Origin: Flaccisagitta enflata
Lineage: Eukaryota > Chaetognatha > Sagittoidea > Aphragmophora
DNA length: 64,000 nucleotides
NCBI GenBank assembly: GCA_965153355.1
Contig: OZ231128.1
Location: 39,184,001-39,248,000 of the forward strand
Direction: 5' to 3'
How positions within the stretch are numbered: the first letter of the stretch is position 1; every line of letters starts with the position of its first letter. Shown in pieces: positions 11,045 to 23,639 of the stretch. The notes beneath the pieces were generated by a model that had not been told where the DNA came from, did not search any database, and saw nothing but the letters and a program-made list of their open reading frames with translations. The position numbers and the translations under genes were made by a program.

Positions 11045-11230
11045 AACATGCTGGTCAGAATCAATGCTCCTGCCCACGTACCCGCTTTTGACCTGCTTAA
11101 CCTGTATAACACTAAAATCATATTCTTCATAGATGCGTGCTTGCGTCTTCAGGACAGGGTCTGTCTATTGGTCTTTAACAAAACATGCGAATTGCATGCC
11201 TGGTCGGTTTGTCGGTCTGGCAGTATCTTG
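11045..11230 (-). mobile_element. Family A relic, GATGCG subtype
   Basis: AGATGCGTGCTTGCGTCTTC (11132 onward) is a decayed AGATGCG hairpin followed by GGTCTGTCTATTGGTC. A CAATGCTCCTGCCCACG box lies at about 11063. Arrangement disturbed. Confidence 0.35.
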
Positions 11231-11374
11231 AAAAAATCCTGCGGATGACCCGTTTCTTCTTCTTTATGATTACTTTTAGAAAACCGGATGGGATTAAGAT
11301 GATGAATTACGGAGCAATTTTTATATTGATCTGTTAACGTGGATCGTCGAACCTCGCTACAGCGCATTCGCTAT

Positions 11375-11435
11375 CTAGGCAAAGGAAAGAAAGAAAGAAA
11401 AAAAGAAAGAAAGAAAGAAAGAAAGAAAGAACAAA
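11375..11435. repeat. (GAAA)n microsatellite
   Basis: GAAA array with one AAAA interruption. Confidence 0.9.
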
Positions 11436-11599
11436 ATCGTTTCTGGAGTTCAACAAAAGGTGAAAATGAAAAGAAAAAAGGACAAAGAAGAAGTTAAAAG
11501 GGGGTTTTGACACATTTTGAATCGTTTTGCAATCATGAAATATTGTGTTGTTTCTTATCAGGTTACCGACCCTGAAGAAGAGCGTCATTGCTCGAAGTA

Positions 11600-11930
11600 T
11601 AGAGAAGAAAGAAGGAAAGAAAGAGAGCAAGAATGAAAGAAAGAAAGACAGAAACAGAGAAAGACAGATAAAGTATGAGATAAGAAGAGAAAGAAATAAA
11701 AACAGATGTACAGTGGAAGACGGACAGACAGAGAGAGACCATGACTTCTCAGGTCACGTCAGGAAACAAGCGTAGAGGAAGAAAAGAAATGAGTGAAAAA
11801 GAAAGCAAGAAAGAAAGAGAGAAAGAGAGAAAGAGAGAAAGAAAGAAAGAATGAAAGAATGAAAGAATGAAAGAATGAAAGAATGAAAGAATGAAAGAAT
11901 GAATAAATAAAAGATAGACATAAAGAAAGA
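11600..11930. repeat. Purine-rich GAAA / GAATGAAA repeats
   Basis: Imperfect GAAA blocks at 11605-11660 and 11795-11850, then an octamer AAAGAATG array to about 11905. Confidence 0.85.
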
Positions 11931-12670
11931 AAGTTAAAAGGAAGGAATGTACCAAAGTAACCAAAGATTTGCAATCAACCATTATGAACTGGCAGAATTC
12001 TGTTATTTTCAGAGCCGTTAGATCAGGGTTCAACAACGAAATCCAAGAAAAATTCCCAAAATCGGAACCTAGATTAGTTCATTGAAATACAGAGAAAAAC
12101 CAAGGATTGCTCCAGATCATTTTAAATAGGGTTTACTGCTTTTAGACTAGGCACATTGAAAAAATTTCAACTGAAAATGAAAACTTTGATTTAAAGGAAA
12201 ACAGAAAACTAAAACGTTCTTGTTTTGATCTGTGTCAATCAACCTTAATCGTATCCATAAAAACAAACTAAAGCGATGTTTATGATTCAGCCAGAGAAGT
12301 TAGTATTATTTGGTACAGGTTTGTTTTGTTTAAGATTTCAGCATTTTATAGAAATGATCATGAATTATTGCAGATGGCAAACACCTTCGCCTTTTAAACA
12401 TGAAAGTTTTTTCGTGACCTTTTCGGATGAGATCGGTTTTCGGCCGTCATGTCATCTCTTGTCGCCGAGGGAGTAGGAAAAAGAAATCTCATAAGATATG
12501 ACATTTTAAGGAGAGAATCATGGCACGTGTCGGCCAGTGGATAAACTGCCATATATATATACATCTCATTTTCTCTTCAGCATGATGTGCAAATTTACTG
12601 AAAAAATGAAAAGAGAGGAAGAGGATGCATATGACGGCGAGCAGTTGATGCCACAATTCGTGTTTCACCT
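11931..12670. other. Spacer without recognised genes
   Basis: AT-rich sequence. No ORF I recognise and no repeat shared with the rest of the window. Confidence 0.35.
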
Positions 12671-12726
12671 CATTTTTGGGCAGCGGCCCCGAAGGGGACA
12701 AAGTCCTGTAGAACGCAGGGGGACTT

Positions 12727-12783
12727 TCGTTCGTTCGTTCGTTCGTTCGTTCGTTTGTTCGTTCGTTCGTTCGTTCGTTCGTC
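12727..12783. repeat. (TTCG)n microsatellite inside family B
   Basis: About 14 TTCG units, one of them TTTG. Confidence 0.95.
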
Positions 12784-12797
12784 CGTCCCCCCCCCCA

Positions 12798-13200
12798 TCA
12801 GGCCTCTCAGGCCTCAAATCAGGCCTCTCAAGCCTCAAATCCAACCTCTCAGGCTTGAAATCTAGCCTGTCGGGCCTCAAATCTGGCCTCTCGGCCTCAA
12901 TTCAGCCTCTCAAATCTCCGGCCTCTCAGGCCCCATCTGGCGGCAAGCCTCAAATCTGGCCTCCGCTTGAAATCTAGCCTGGCCCAGGCCTCAATTCGCC
13001 TCTCAGGGCTCCAATTAGCCTCTCAGGTCTTAGATCTAGCCTCTCTAGCCTCAAATCCAGACTCTCAAATCTGGCCTCTCAGGCCTCAAATCTGGCCTGT
13101 CAGGCCTCAAATCTGCCGTCAGGCCTGATGGCCTCAAACCTGGCCTCTTGAGCCTCAAGTTAGCCATGGAAAAGCCTTCATACTCTTGAAGGCCTCCAAT
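12798..13200. repeat. Family B internal minisatellite
   Basis: Degenerate units of about 15-30 bp around GGCCTCAAATCTGGCCTCTC, rich in the AGGCCT palindrome. Confidence 0.85.
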
Positions 13201-13494
13201 CAGCATCTCATCAACATTTTCAGGCAGGACGAATGTGAGTCCCCCTGTGTTCTACAGGACTTCGTCCCCTTTGGGGCCGCTGCCCTGCTACCCCTCACAC
13301 AAATTCACAATCATGCAAAGCAGGGCAACGGGTATCGCTGACCACATATTGCCCTTGGGCGACCTGTTTTCAAGTATATTTGAATAATAATGATGCCAAA
13401 AATATTTTCAAGAGACAAATTGTTACCAGAAACACTCTTTGTATGTCTTTGTCGTAAGCTAACCTCAAAAGAACCTTCAAATAAGCAATTCACA

Positions 13495-14385
13495 TGAGCA
13501 AAGCAAAGAAAAGAGGGTCTTTAATGAAATCTTACTTACACTTTTTTCCAATTGCTGCTGCCAAAATTATAAGACTCTCAAATGCAAAAGAATTTTGCAT
13601 TTTTAAAAATATAGCCGCCTCTGTAATCAATTTTGTAAGGCGGCTATGTTCTTCATTTTTGTATTGTTTCATGTTCTATGTAAAGTTATAATTTTGACGA
13701 GCCTCCTGTCAGTGAACAAATATAGAATTTTGGAAACTGTTTCATGACAATATTCAGTTAATGGAATCAATTCACTTCTTTTTTTATAAGAGACAGCTTT
13801 TATGAACTCGGCCTGGGTGTTCTTAAATTTTTGTCTGTTTTCAGCCTGAAATTATCTTAAAGTGTTCTTAATTTGTTTGATGTTCATAAATGTCTAAATT
13901 GTATAAAGATACCTTATTTAGAGCAGTTGTATCTTAAATTTGATAATTGTTATATTTTTTTAAATATAATGCCTGATTTCATAGGGAAACTAAGAAACGA
14001 AGTTATTTTAAAAGATAAACAACCTATATTTCTGAAAAATTTGAATTAAATTCATTTTTTAGATAATAAACTTGAATAAAATTGTTTTCGAAAATGGCCG
14101 AAGCTGAATCTCAGCCTGGGCATTCTCTTATTTTGTTCTTAAAATTTCGGCAAATCTCAGGCTTATGTCTCTTATAAACTGGTCTCTCATAAAAAAAAAA
14201 GTGTACTTGCTCTTCTGTCCATTTGAATGCAAATTTTGCAATTAGATATTTACCATGATATACTACAATAATTTTTTTATTGTTGTTTTTCATTTCTATT
14301 CTTATGAAATTTTCTATTTTGACCCCTGTTGACACACTAAATCTTGCCTTCAGATGCTCGCCGTCATATATAGTCTCACTCTATC
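13495..14385. mobile_element. Family H dispersed repeat with covarying hairpin
   Basis: Homologous in several blocks to 56640-57080: a GAATTTTGCATTTT block, a hairpin at 13611-13647 (arms ATAGCCGCCT/AGGCGGCTAT, loop CTGTAATCAATTTTGTA), a CCTGTCAGTGAACAAA block, and a TTCTATTTTGACC...TTGCCTTC block near 14310-14360. The hairpin arms differ completely from the second copy but stay paired. No ORF of note. Confidence 0.6.
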
Positions 14386-14389
14386 CCAT

Positions 14390-14652
14390 TGCCACACCAT
14401 GGTCACCACATGTAGTGTCAACTCACTTGCTCCAAACCCCCATAATGTCAAGGAAAAGTGCCCTTATCGCCTGGCCTACATAATATGTCAATCATACTTT
14501 CTTTATTTCTTACTCTTAAGTCAGTCGTTTCGCTGCTAGCGACCATCATCATTGTTTTTACCATACTGAAATGGTAATCACATTTGCCGCCAACCCCCAA
14601 CACGCTTCTACCATCTAATTCCGCTGCTCACGCCAGTTTTTCTTTTTTCTTT
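14390..14652. other. Spacer without recognised genes
   Basis: No supported feature between family H and the next family A copy. Confidence 0.3.
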
Positions 14653-14822
14653 ATTCGCGTGCAGGCGATTCAATAACGTTCTTTGCCGGTTTGTCCGTCA
14701 TTCTGTCGCTTCATCGGTCTTTTGCTCCATTGGTTGGTCATACTTAGCTGTTTCGGTTTCTATTAGCTGCTTTTTCATCACTACCCCTGTCCACCGGTAC
14801 GCGACGTCGTGTATCCGGCCTT
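14653..14822 (-). mobile_element. Family A element, diverged but both ends present
   Basis: Decayed hairpin TTCGCGTGCAGGCGATT, sparse GTCC/GGTC core, ACTACCCCTGTCCACCGG box, subterminal ACGCGACG, distal TCGTGTATCCGGCCTTGG. Confidence 0.65.
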
Positions 14823-15000
14823 GGTTCTTTTTTCTTTTTTTTTCTTTTTTATTCTTTTTTTTTTTTTTTTTTTTGTAAATGTCATGTGGCAAGCCCCGGT
14901 TTTGGCTTCTCTCTCGATGGTGGAATCTTTTTTTCAACGTCGGATTTTTTGTCACCAGCATCCTTTTTTTATCCGTCATTTCTCTCCTCTTTCCATCGTT

Positions 15001-15815
<815 letters not shown>

Positions 15816-15852
15816 CGCTTTGTCTCTGTCTTTCTTTCGTTTATGAATTTGT

Positions 15853-16010
15853 AGTCGCGGACACGCGTCTCTGAACGTTATATGTGTACTATATTGTTGC
15901 TGCTTAAGTCGGTTCGTCCATTCGTCCACCCGCCATATGTCAGTCAGCCGTCACTAAAAACTTTGGTTAGCCGTTGGTTTTTACAATAATGCCCCCGCCC
16001 CATCACCGTG
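15853..16010 (-). mobile_element. Family A element, distal end truncated
   Basis: Hairpin AGTCGCGGACACGCGTCT (one mismatch), CGGTTCGTCCATTCGTCC core, AATGCCCCCGCCCCATC box. No distal GGCC hairpin. Confidence 0.6.
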
Positions 16011-16535
16011 GATGTAGGAGACGCCACGTCCATGGATGTGGTAAAAGTGGGTCTCGAAAATCAAGTCGGTCTTGAATTAAGAGTGATTCCAGGTTAAGAA
16101 ATTAAGAAATTAAAAATGTCTTTAAACAATAGTTTAAGAATCTTCTTAAAATAAAATTCAGCTGAATTTGTTTGAAATATAATGAAAAAAAAAACCTTTA
16201 AACAGAAGATTTTTATTCATAAATGATGATAAAACTAGAAAAAAAAACAATCTTTATTCCAGTTTTCACATATTATATAAGTCGGTCTTGAACCTGACTC
16301 GGTCATGAAATGCTAAGTGGACTTGGCAAATTTAGGAGCCCATCCATGCCAATCACTCAGGGCTGGTATGGCCGCCGTGAACATACATCCGGGCCTTGTT
16401 TTCCTAATATCTCCTCTTCATTTGAGGGCGCCATGAAAATGGTTTTTGCTTCATCAAAGATTCTACTCGCAAAACGTTGGCGTATTTTAGGGCTTTTGTT
16501 ATCAACGACAACACGAGCCCTCCATGAGCCTAGGA
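16011..16535. other. Spacer without recognised genes
   Basis: AAGTCGGTCTTGAA occurs twice (16062 and 16280), suggesting a diverged repeat. No coding signal that I trust. Confidence 0.3.
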
Positions 16536-16539
16536 ATCC

Positions 16540-16640
16540 TGATGAAGACGACGACGACGACGACGACAGCGGCGGCTTGGCGTCGGTGGTGACGACGAGG
16601 ACGACGGCGATGACGATGGTGAAGAAAACGACGACGGTTG
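16540..16640. repeat. (GAC)n-type trinucleotide repeat
   Basis: GAC/GACGAC units with interruptions. The acidic/Thr frame through it is repeat-driven. Confidence 0.8.
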
Positions 16641-16739
16641 CGTCACGATATTTTAAGTGATTGACGTGATAAAGGGGAAGATGATGTTGGATGATGAAAG
16701 GGATGATGACTTGATGAGTTCATGCACGATTGCAAAAAA

Positions 16740-16925
16740 GGTGCAATTTTTCAAAGTTGTGCCATTTTCTGAGCGGGATTATTCAAATTTTTACAAGCAA
16801 AGCCAAGAAAGGGCTAATTTCTTTTTTTTTTCAAATTGCAACGATTAGGAGTATTCACTATTTTTTGAATTAAGATTATTTAATCTTTTCCTACATTTTC
16901 GAAAATTGATTTTTTCTTTATCCTG
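16740..16925. mobile_element. Family D copy, partial
   Basis: TTGTGCCATTTTCTGAGCGGG, TTTCAAATTGCAACGATTAGG and ATTTTCGAAAATTGATTTTT match the order of motifs in 6040-6534. The terminal palindrome is absent. Confidence 0.5.
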
Positions 16926-17338
16926 CTTTGTTGGTTAATCCGTCTGTTTGTCTATCCGTCCTACGTTTTTTTCCTGTCAGCGATAGGTGTGGGACTGGAT
17001 GTGGGGCAGGGTGTGGGACTGGGTGTCAATACTTGGCTATGATGATACAAAACAAAATGTGATGTTTCTGATTTTCTATGGGCTTTTGATTTGACAACAT
17101 GTGAAAAATAAGATTAACTTGCTATTATTTGGTATTATTAGTACTGAACTCGAAGTAATAGTCTTTTGAATAATTTTGTATCGATTGAATGATCTAGTTG
17201 GAAGTTGAAACACTTCCTCTCTAATTAGGAGTGTACACTTTGAAGCATCTGAAGTGTTTACCCTGATGAGCACTTGCAAGTAACGAACCGGAACCAAAAT
17301 ACGGCGTCAAACTCCTCCATCACCAAAAGACGATAATT
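16926..17338. other. Spacer without recognised genes
   Basis: Contains GTGTGGGACTGGATGTGGGG short tandem sequence near 16988-17025. Otherwise featureless. Confidence 0.3.
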
Positions 17339-17673
17339 ACCGTATTTGCTCTGATAAGCCCCCCGGGCGCTTTTGAAATTGAAGTTTTAGATTGTCTTAT
17401 TTTGTTCATATAGCGCCCCTATTGAAACAAAAATGTATGGTCTCATGGTAACTTTTTATATACTTTTACTATGTTTATCAAAAAATTTAAAGAAATTCAT
17501 GAAAGCTAAGAAATTTCTAATATTTTCTCCAAAGATCCTCAAAGAAAAACACCTAGATTATCATTTTCTGTTGTTTTTTTTCTGTAATTTTGTAAAGATA
17601 AATGTTGTGATTCCCAAGAAAATAGGAGGGGGGCGCTAAATAGAGGGAGATTGTTAATTAGAGCAAGTACGGT
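17339..17673. mobile_element. MITE-like element with ACCGTATTTGCTC ends
   Basis: Left ACCGTATTTGCTCTGATAAG and right complement ending GAGCAAGTACGGT form 13-bp inverted ends with one mismatch. CCCCCCGGGCGC at the left and GGGGGGCGC near 17630 extend the symmetry. No ORF. Superfamily unassigned. Confidence 0.6.
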
Positions 17674-17944
17674 ACTAACAATCTCTTTCCCTTTCCTTTC
17701 GCTATTTCTATCCACCCCTTTGCCGGTTGGTTTTGGTTACGCCTGGAAGCAGAATTTACACCCGCGTCCTAATTAATTAGACGCGTCAAACTCGAAAACA
17801 AGAGTCAGGAAGACTCGAAAAAAAAAAAGAAAATTCGTTATCTGAAAGCAAAATGAGAAATTTATGGAGGAGGAGGAAGAACTCAAACATCGCGACCAGA
17901 GTTAATGATTAATGATTAATGATTAAACCGTCGTCGTAGTTTTA

Positions 17945-18487
17945 GGGCGTGTTTCTAGTGAAGATGAAAAACGCGTTTGTTCCCGTGAAACGCGATAACA
18001 GTGTGAACACATATTTAAGATTTTCAACTGTCCCACCAGGGAGTGAGCAAAGTGAGTGAGCGAGCCTGTGAACGGAGCAAGCGAGCAAAGCGAGCATAGC
18101 GAAGCAGAGCGCTGCAGAGCGAGTGAGCAGAGTGAGCGGTGCGAGCAAACGAACCTAGCGAGCGACCAAGTGGCCCGTTCAAAACGCGATCGTCTCTGAA
18201 TAGAAATGCCCCCTTCGTTGGTTTGTCTGGGCGTGTTTCTAGTGAAAATGAAAAACGCGTTTGTTCCTGTGAAACGCATTTACAGCTTTAACATATATTC
18301 ATGAATTTCAGCTGTCCCACAAGGGAGTGAGCAAAGTGAGTGAGCGAGCCCATAAATGAAACAAGCAAGCAAAGCGAGCCCAGCGAAGCAGGGCGCTGCA
18401 GAGCGAGTGAGCGGTGTGAGCGAACAAACGTAGCGAGCGACCGAGTGGCCCGTTAAAAACGCGATTGTCTCCGACTAGAAACGTCCC
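17945..18487. repeat. Two tandem copies of a 284-bp element with short inverted ends
   Basis: Each unit starts GGGCGTGTTTCTAGTGAA (17945, 18229), contains AACGCGTTTGTTCC, TTCAGCTGTCCCAC-like text and a run of GAGCGAGC/AAGCGAGC motifs, and ends near CTAGAAACGTCCC or its variant. The start and end are inverted relative to each other. The Ala/Leu/Ser-rich minus frames come from the AGCGAGC motif. Confidence 0.7.
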
Positions 18488-18499
18488 GTTGGTCGGTTT

Positions 18500-19200
18500 G
18501 TCTGTCTATCTCCCAAAGTTTCATGAGCCTTTGACGTTATGTCCTTGGCTTCCAAAGTCACAGTTAAAACTTTTGGAGCCTCCAAAATAAGGGCATTCGG
18601 TGCAAGAAAGTCATGCACAGTTGCACAATGCTAAAACGGACCCAATGTTGACAGAAATTTGGTATTACCAAATACAAAATGATGGTCTCTTCACATCATT
18701 TCTTTTTATTCTTTATTCTGGCAATACCCCTAAATGAGGTGTAACTTTTTTTAAAATGCCATGAAATCCGTTATTGCGGGGTTCAACTGAGTGCCCCAAA
18801 GGTTGGCTGGTGACAATCGAGGGAGACAGACGGACAGACTTCCCTTCGTGTACTACAGAACATCATTTATTTTTGCGTCGTTTTCAATTAGGGATATTAA
18901 AACGTATTTTAGTCATGGAAAACAGACACATTTATTATTGGCCAAAAAGGGGTATTGTTGACCACGTAAAATGCCTTGGGGCCACCGGCGACTCCAGCTC
19001 CATCTTTTTTTCTTTCTTCATTCATTTTTTCATTCATTTTCTTCGCCTAATTTCGTTCCTGTCTTGACTTCCACCTTCTTTTTTTCTCTCTTCGTTTTCT
19101 TCCTCTTTCAAGTCTGTTGCTGGCTGATATCCATTGCATATTGCCCTCATATCTGCATTGCATAACAATAGTCCGTTAGAGACGCTCCAGGGCATTTCCT
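18500..19200. other. Spacer; partial pogo-like end near 18770
   Basis: TTATTGCGGGGTTCAACTGA at about 18771-18790 resembles the right end of the 29329-29504 element, but no partner end is nearby. No gene recognised. Confidence 0.3.
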
Positions 19201-19208
19201 TTTTTGGC

Positions 19209-19392
19209 TGTGATGATGACGATGATGGTGGTGGTGGTGGTGGTGGTGGTTGTGGTTGTGGTGGTGGTGGTGGTGGTGGTGGTGGTGGTGGTGGTGGTGG
19301 TGGTGGTGGTGGTGGTGGTGGTGGTGGTGGTGGTGGTGGTGGTGGCGGTGGTGGTGGTGGCGGTGGTGGTGGTGGTGGTGGCGGTGGCGGTG

Positions 19393-19426
<34 letters not shown>

Positions 19427-19503
19427 TGGTGGCGGCGGCGGTGGTGTTGGCGGCGGTGGTGGTAGTGGCGGTGGAGGTGGCGGTGGTGGTGGTTATGGTG
19501 GTT
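19209..19503. repeat. (GGT)n / (GGC) trinucleotide array
   Basis: About 295 bp of GTG/GGT with GGC interruptions rising toward the 3' side. Long Gly, Val and Thr frames through it are artefacts. Confidence 0.97.
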
Positions 19504-19509
19504 GTTAAA

Positions 19510-20900
19510 GACATTTTTCCCTTTCCATCATGACAAATTTCATCATGGACAGATTGAGCCTCAAGGAAATTTGACGAAAATGATGAAACATAGCTGAGGT
19601 TTCAATCTCCATTTTTATTAAATAATATTGATATAGGTTAATTGAAAGTCGAGAAAGAGACGAGAATAAAAACTCTTTTCCCACTGTTGTCACTGCCCGA
19701 ACAAATTTGCGATTGGTTTATTGGGAGGGTGGAATCACCAAGGAATGAGAATGTTTGGATGCTTTTTTTATCTTTTGTTCTTGCGAAAACTTTCAAAAAA
19801 TGACATTGTTAACGATGTTTTTAACGCGTGGCCAATCAATTAAAAATATTATAAAGACAGTCTTTTTCATTCCTTTTTACAGCATCATCATCAAAAAGAG
19901 AAAGGAAACTTAGGAGAGCTGTCGATCACAACATCCTTGCTTTGATATGTTTTTGTGTAAAAAGTCTTTTTTCTCTCGTTTTTTAACCAGAATTCCAGGA
20001 AAATGTGACTCTGCCAATTGTCAATTGTGGCTGGGAATCTTCCCCCTCACTTCCCTTTCACTCTTTTTTCCCCGATTGTCTGTCACATTGCTTTTCCCAT
20101 TCCCTTTCGTCTCTTTCTCCCGTTTTTTTTTAAATTCAATTGTTGATTCCATTTGCCGGTCAGCATTGCTCTTTTATAGGTGATGTTTGTAATTTGTAGA
20201 GACTCTCGGGAAAACTAGTCAAAGTCTATCATCGCGTGCGGGTGGGCACACGGCTTAATTTCATCATTGGGCGGGAGCAGTGCAGTGATGCAAAGGGAAA
20301 ACAAAGCTCGCCAAGACCGAGAAAGCAAAAAGAAGCAAAGGGTGATCGGCGAACCAAGCACTAAATCTACTGATGCCAGTATCCCCCCACGTACAGTAGA
20401 TGTCGTCTAAACTTGGAAATACGGGCGGGAATTCATAATAGGAAAACAAATGAACCTAAGAGAGTAATACTTTGAATATAAACTAATTAAAGGATTCTTT
20501 ATTAACCATAGGCGTCGGTTGCCATGGAAAAACATTCCCATGTATTCCCGCTAGAATATCAATATTTTGACGATTTTTTTAAGGAAACATTACTTAAACT
20601 CAGATTTGCAGCTATTTTACCACAGTATGTTCTGAAAGAATATTGCCCGTTTGGCAGTAGCATGGGAGCATCACAGGTTTGTCACACAAACTTAGACTAT
20701 ATTGCACGTAAATGTAGGAGCAGACTTTTCCATGCCTGCTTAGCTGTGTACGCAGAGCTAGACAATCTGCCATCACAGTTTGATATAGAAACGCCATCCT
20801 TTATTCACATATATTCTACGTCTAATGCATTATGACTTATCATAACCTGTGATTACCTATAAATGCCTATAAATACCTGAAATAACCTTAATTTTAACAA
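19510..20900. other. Spacer; family A relic and one unrecognised ORF
   Basis: A family A relic lies at about 20230-20290 (CGCGTGCGGGTGGGCACACG, TTGGGCGGGAGCAGTG). An open frame of 103 codons (20524-20835, plus) has ordinary composition, but I recognise no domain and see no support that it is a gene. Confidence 0.3.
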
Positions 20901-20902
20901 TA

Positions 20903-21780
20903 CAGTGGAAACCCGATTTAACGACCTTGAAGGGACTGGGGAATTTTGGTCGGTAAATCCGAGTGTTGTTAAATCGAATTTACAGTTTTAGATATTTTTA
21001 GTGAAGATAGTTTTGAAATATGCTTTGAAATATGCTTTGAAATATGCTTTCATATGTTTGTACATGAATTCACTTTATTTTTAGAGCAACTGGTCAAAAG
21101 ATACAAAAATACATGTTTCTGTAAAGGATGCTTCCACTCATATACTCACCAATCCATGAATATTATAAAATATCATATGTAATGAATCTTTTATCAAATT
21201 ATTTCATGTAAAATCGATTAGAAACCTCTTTGTCCATGATTTTGCATCACTTTGTAAAATGTCTTATTTTTATTTTCATGATGAAGAGTTACAGCGCAAG
21301 TTTGCAAAAAAAAAAAAAAAATTCCCTAGATTTAACACTTTCACTATGGGAATCATTGTCAAAGGCCAAGAAAAAAAAAGAGAGGAAAGAAAAAATGAGG
21401 TCTTTATATTTTAGTCTTTCAGCTCTTGTTTGAAATATTTGAGTGTTTATTTCTGAGTCTTTTTTTTTTACAGATTTTTATGATTTTTTTTTTAATTTTT
21501 TACAAATATATTTGAGCAAATTAAGACCAATTGGTAATGAATGAAAATTTTTAGCTAAAGAAAATTATCAATTAAGAAATTGATGTCACTAAATCAGGTT
21601 AAGGTCATCCATGGGACTTAGAAATAGCGACTTTAAATCAGGTTTGGATGTTAAATCAGGTGTTGTTAAATCAAGTAAAATTAACATTACAAAAGCCTGT
21701 AAAAATTTGGGACCAAAGAAACATAGCTGCTAAATCCGAAATGTCGTTAAATCAGGTGACGAAAATGCGGTAGTCCACTG
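20903..21780. mobile_element. Pogo/Tigger-like non-autonomous element, 878 bp, TA target duplication
   Basis: Left end CAGTGGAAACCCGATTTAAC and right end GGTAGTCCACTG are flanked by TA on both sides (20901-20902, 21781-21782). The interior repeats inverted and direct GATTTAACGAC/GTTAAATC motifs near both ends. Ends of CAGTGGA-CCC-GATTTAACG type are typical of pogo/Tigger elements in animals (family knowledge). No transposase frame remains. Confidence 0.75.
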
Positions 21781-21974
21781 TAGTTACCTATATTCACTCA
21801 TAAATACAATCCAGTTCAGGAGACCTACAATTACCTATAATTTCCTTTTGATGACCTAAAAATGATCGCGACAAAAAATTCCAAAATGGTTCAATTCTAT
21901 GCTTCATCGTGTATTGTTTAACTCCTTGCGCAATGCACAATCGGCCTTGTTTTCGTTATGTTATTGAGCTCATA

Positions 21975-22060
21975 ACCATCCATCGGTTCGTCCTACGTTC
22001 CGTCCGTACATCCATCACTAGGCCAGTCCCCGGGCGCACCTATTGGCCTACTTGGCCTTG
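21975..22060 (-). mobile_element. Family A distal half, GGCGCACCT subtype
   Basis: GGTTCGTCCTACGTTCCGTCC core, then subterminal CCCGGGCGCACCTATT and distal hairpin GGCCTACTTGGCCTTG. The subterminal GGCGCACCT matches the terminal hairpin AGGTGCGCC seen at 5796, so this belongs to that subtype. Confidence 0.6.
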
Positions 22061-22072
22061 TTTTCCTTCCTT

Positions 22073-22634
22073 CTACACCGTCTTTGGATCGGACTGTGAA
22101 ATGCAAAACCTTTATAACTCCTAAACCACTAAGAAAAAAGTCATGAGATTTTCACTGAATATTGGTAACATGTGACAGTTTTTGCATGTCAAAGCTCAGA
22201 TTATAATATAGAAAAGGTGAGGGGATAACAAAATATTGAATGAACATCCATTTTTTAACCAAAATGGCTTATTTTACTTGTTTTTTTCGGAAGGTGCTGT
22301 TTTTCTCTCAGAATGTGCAGCAAATAGATAATTCATAAGTTAACATCTGTCATTGAAAATAAATCCTTAAGTTTTTGTTGAAATGCAAAGCAATTTCAAG
22401 CAGATAAAGACAACTCCTTTTTAAAAAAATGGGGAAAAATTGATCTTAATTAAAAATGGGTTTTCTTTCAATAATTTGTTTTCCCCTCACCTTTTCTATA
22501 TTATGATCTGAGCTTTGACATGCAAAAACCGTCACATAATACCAATATTCACTGAAAATTTCACGACTTTTTTCCAAGTGGTTTAAGAGCTATAAAGGTT
22601 TTGCATTTCACAGTCCGATCCGAAGACGGTGTAG
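22073..22634. mobile_element. Foldback element with inverted arms of about 165 bp
   Basis: Left arm from CTACACCGTCTTTGGATCGG through GAAAAGGTGAGGGGATAAC. Right arm is the complement, ending CCGATCCGAAGACGGTGTAG. The arms are about 90% alike by eye, with an AT-rich centre of about 230 bp. No ORF. Confidence 0.75.
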
Positions 22635-22778
22635 GTTTTTTCCTCATCTTTTTTTGGTTCTTCTCTTTTTGCCTTTCTCTCGACTTCGTACAAAAAAATC
22701 CTTCAAAGTCGTTTCTGCCTCATTTTCTTCTGTCTCTCAAGATGCTCTCTGTCTGAATACCTGACTGTCTGCCTCTCT

Positions 22779-23027
<249 letters not shown>

Positions 23028-23289
23028 ACGTTCCTAATCATTGTCCCGCCATTTTCTTTTTTTTTTTGTTCTCTCTCTTCTCTTTTTACGGCACATTCTG
23101 CGTCGGCCGCGGGCGGGTGACGAGGCCGCGGTCTCACCATCACCGGTTCTGATTCATCAACGTCAAGGTCGTTGAGCTCCGATGTTTACGGCTCCTGGGT
23201 TTGGGTATTTATCTACCCTCTGGGGTTCGTCACGTCGCCGTCTCTTCAGGTTTTGGTACGCGTTGTGATGGTGACAGTCTTGTTCACAT

Positions 23290-23340
23290 TGTAACCATGT
23301 CACATACCATCTTGGCCATAAGTATACGGACAGTAGGTGT
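23290..23340 (-). repeat. Probable Tc1-like terminal sequence
   Basis: CTTGGCCATAAGTATACGGACAG, downstream of the Tc1-like frame on the minus strand, has the TGGCCA/GTATAC flavour of Tc1-type terminal repeats. A matching left end is not seen. Confidence 0.4.
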
Positions 23341-23396
23341 GTAATTTGATTTATTGAGTACAAGTGAGCTGCAAACATACCAAAATGCATTTAATA

Positions 23397-23612
23397 TTAA
23401 GTATGACCATGTTGGGTATCCACCCCTGTCTACATTTGCTTTGGCATCGACTCGTAGAGAGACTGGAGGTACTCAGGAGTCGTGTTGTTTTAAGCCTTTT
23501 ATGCGATTCATTTCATCCCTGCTTTGAATGTCGTTTTCCCGTGTTTCTGCAGGTTTTCCATTTGTATCTTTGAGGTCACCATTGGATTGAGATCTGGGCT
23601 AACCCTAGATGA
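23397..23612 (-). pseudogene. Tc1-like transposase, C-terminal relic
   Basis: On the minus strand a degraded frame reads SPDLNPM near 23590, matching the SPDLNPI block before the last catalytic acid of Tc1 transposases. After frame changes and in-frame stops it reads PEYLQSLYESMPKQM and GVDTQHGHT, matching the family's C-terminal P-x-L-x-x-L-x-x-SMP...GG-T-x-Y ending. The catalytic Asp blocks upstream are gone. Clearly non-functional. The inferred role of the ancestor is cut-and-paste transposition into TA. Confidence 0.6.
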
Positions 23613-23639
23613 GCGTAACTCATCGATCTTACAGTACAT

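Larger units (their letters stand above)
12678..13366 (+). mobile_element. Family B element, complete
   Basis: Starts GGGCAGCGGCCCCGAAGGGG after TTTTT. The first about 50 bp (through CCTGTAGAACGCAGGGGG) are inverted at about 13232-13290. Between them lie a (TTCG)n tract and a minisatellite built on AGGCCTCAAATCTGGCC. The 3' end reads GGGTATCGCTGACCAC, hairpin GCCCTTGGGC (13351-13360), GACCTG, then TTTT. No ORF of its own. Confidence 0.85.

Noticed and set aside
19134-19508. Glycine-rich 'protein' with possible start
   Set aside because: It is a (GGT)n array, also open as poly-Val and poly-Thr in other frames.
20524-20835. Plus-strand frame of 103 codons
   Set aside because: Ordinary composition but no recognised motif, no homologous copy in the window; left as unsupported.
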